The position numbers and the translations under genes were made by a program. A DNA stretch of 64,000 bases from UBA5109 sp965662565 (GTDB taxonomy: Bacteria; Pseudomonadota; Gammaproteobacteria; Pseudomonadales; Pseudohongiellaceae). Below the pieces are notes generated by a model. That model worked only from the letters and a program-made list of their open reading frames with translations, did not search any database and was not told the origin of the DNA. Numbering within the stretch: the stretch's first letter is position 1; each line of letters begins with the position of its first letter. Below, in pieces: positions 63,766-64,000 of this stretch. The stretch is taken from NCBI GenBank assembly GCA_965662565.1, contig CBFIHS010000004.1:20393-84392 (forward strand), in the 5' to 3' direction.

Positions 63766-63806
63766 GATAAAGCCATTTATCGAAAGCCAGCAATTGGCTT
63801 CGTTTT
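63766..63806 (+). terminator. Terminator after wecA
   Basis: Two stems follow the stop codon. GATAAA and TTTATC (63766-63781) pair around GCCA. The second stem, 63781-63802, pairs eight bases with one bulged A around the loop GCAAT and is followed by TTTT (63803-63806), the pattern of an intrinsic terminator. It may also serve the converging minus-strand gene. Confidence 0.6.
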
Positions 63807-63814
63807 GTAACTTT

Positions 63815-64000
63815 TTAATTTCTTCTAACAGCCTTGGATAATTTAGAAATTGCTGAACGTTGGTAGCGACCAAAACGCTTCAATAACCGTGCTCTCTTCC
63901 AAAAAAGTGACTCTATAAATTCTCTAATTGAGATCCTTTCTTCCATTACTGCAATTAATTTATGAGCTGAAATATTAGGCAAAGACAAAGCATCATCCAA
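63815..64000 (-). CDS. 3' end of an unidentified gene (runs off window)
   Basis: The last 61 codons of a minus-strand gene whose start lies outside the window. The visible part is helical and very basic towards the end, with FWKRARLLKRFGRYQRS and ISKLSKAVRRN. I do not recognise a family. Proximity to wecA suggests, but does not show, a surface-glycan role. Confidence 0.5.
   Translation of the reverse strand: MDDALSLPNISAHKLIAVMEERISIREFIESLFWKRARLLKRFGRYQRSAISKLSKAVRRN

Noticed and set aside
1..64000. tRNA/rRNA genes, mobile elements, integrative elements
   Set aside because: No cloverleaf, transposase, integrase or phage gene and no long terminal repeats were recognised in any spacer.

Overview
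This is 64 kb of ordinary, AT-rich (about 40% GC by eye) chromosome from a gammaproteobacterium. The evidence is a fused nuoCD, a SthA transhydrogenase, PdxB, TtcA, ZipA and WecA, and gene orders shared with Pseudomonas-type genomes: gap/mfd/csiV/methylthioinosine phosphorylase, cysI-DUF934, smc-zipA-ligA, gloB/methyltransferase/rnhA/dnaQ and tig-clpP-clpX-lon-hupB-ppiD. I cannot name the genus. The sequence is a draft assembly: ten Ns at 49830-49839 interrupt a bolA gene. I see no tRNA, rRNA, CRISPR array, insertion sequence or prophage.

Layout. Positions 1-8644 (minus strand) hold the front of a complex I operon, nuoA-B-CD-E-F-G-H, with nuoH running off the left edge. Positions 8755-11753 hold sthA and a long glyceraldehyde-3-phosphate dehydrogenase, divergent from mfd and a CsiV-family gene. 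Next come nfuA and methylthioinosine phosphorylase (minus), then a DUF2970 gene, a tiny membrane-protein ORF and the sulfite reductase pair cysI-DUF934. Positions 20449-24307 hold sohB, dnaQ, rnhA, a methyltransferase and gloB. From 38111 down to 24325 the minus strand carries the proteostasis block tig-clpP-clpX-lon-hupB-ppiD, followed by an oppA-B-C-DF peptide importer. A 715-base AT-rich spacer separates tig from an RND exporter. A broken outer-membrane beta-barrel gene follows, then msrB, alaA, the ttcA-yheU-tusA-pdxB group, a polysaccharide deacetylase, a Bax-like glucosaminidase, bolA, a YlqF-type GTPase, a PreP-like protease, djlA with a lytic transglycosylase, ligA-zipA-smc, wecA and the 3' end of an unidentified gene.

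Themes. The genes are housekeeping: respiration and redox balance (nuo, sthA, gap), Fe-S and sulfur delivery (nfuA, cysI, tusA, ttcA), protein quality control coupled in position to peptide uptake, envelope maintenance, and DNA repair and segregation. I found no new multi-gene system. The most unusual signal is between the genes. At least a dozen spacers are built from short tandem repeats with 9-15 bp units, each a different sequence, and several run across the stop codon of the upstream gene. Other points worth a look are the doubly broken beta-barrel gene, an apparent CTG start for djlA coupled to its upstream neighbour, an Asp/Phe-rich insert in the RND exporter, a pair of 13-nt palindromes in front of cysI, and an overlooked 42-residue membrane-protein ORF.
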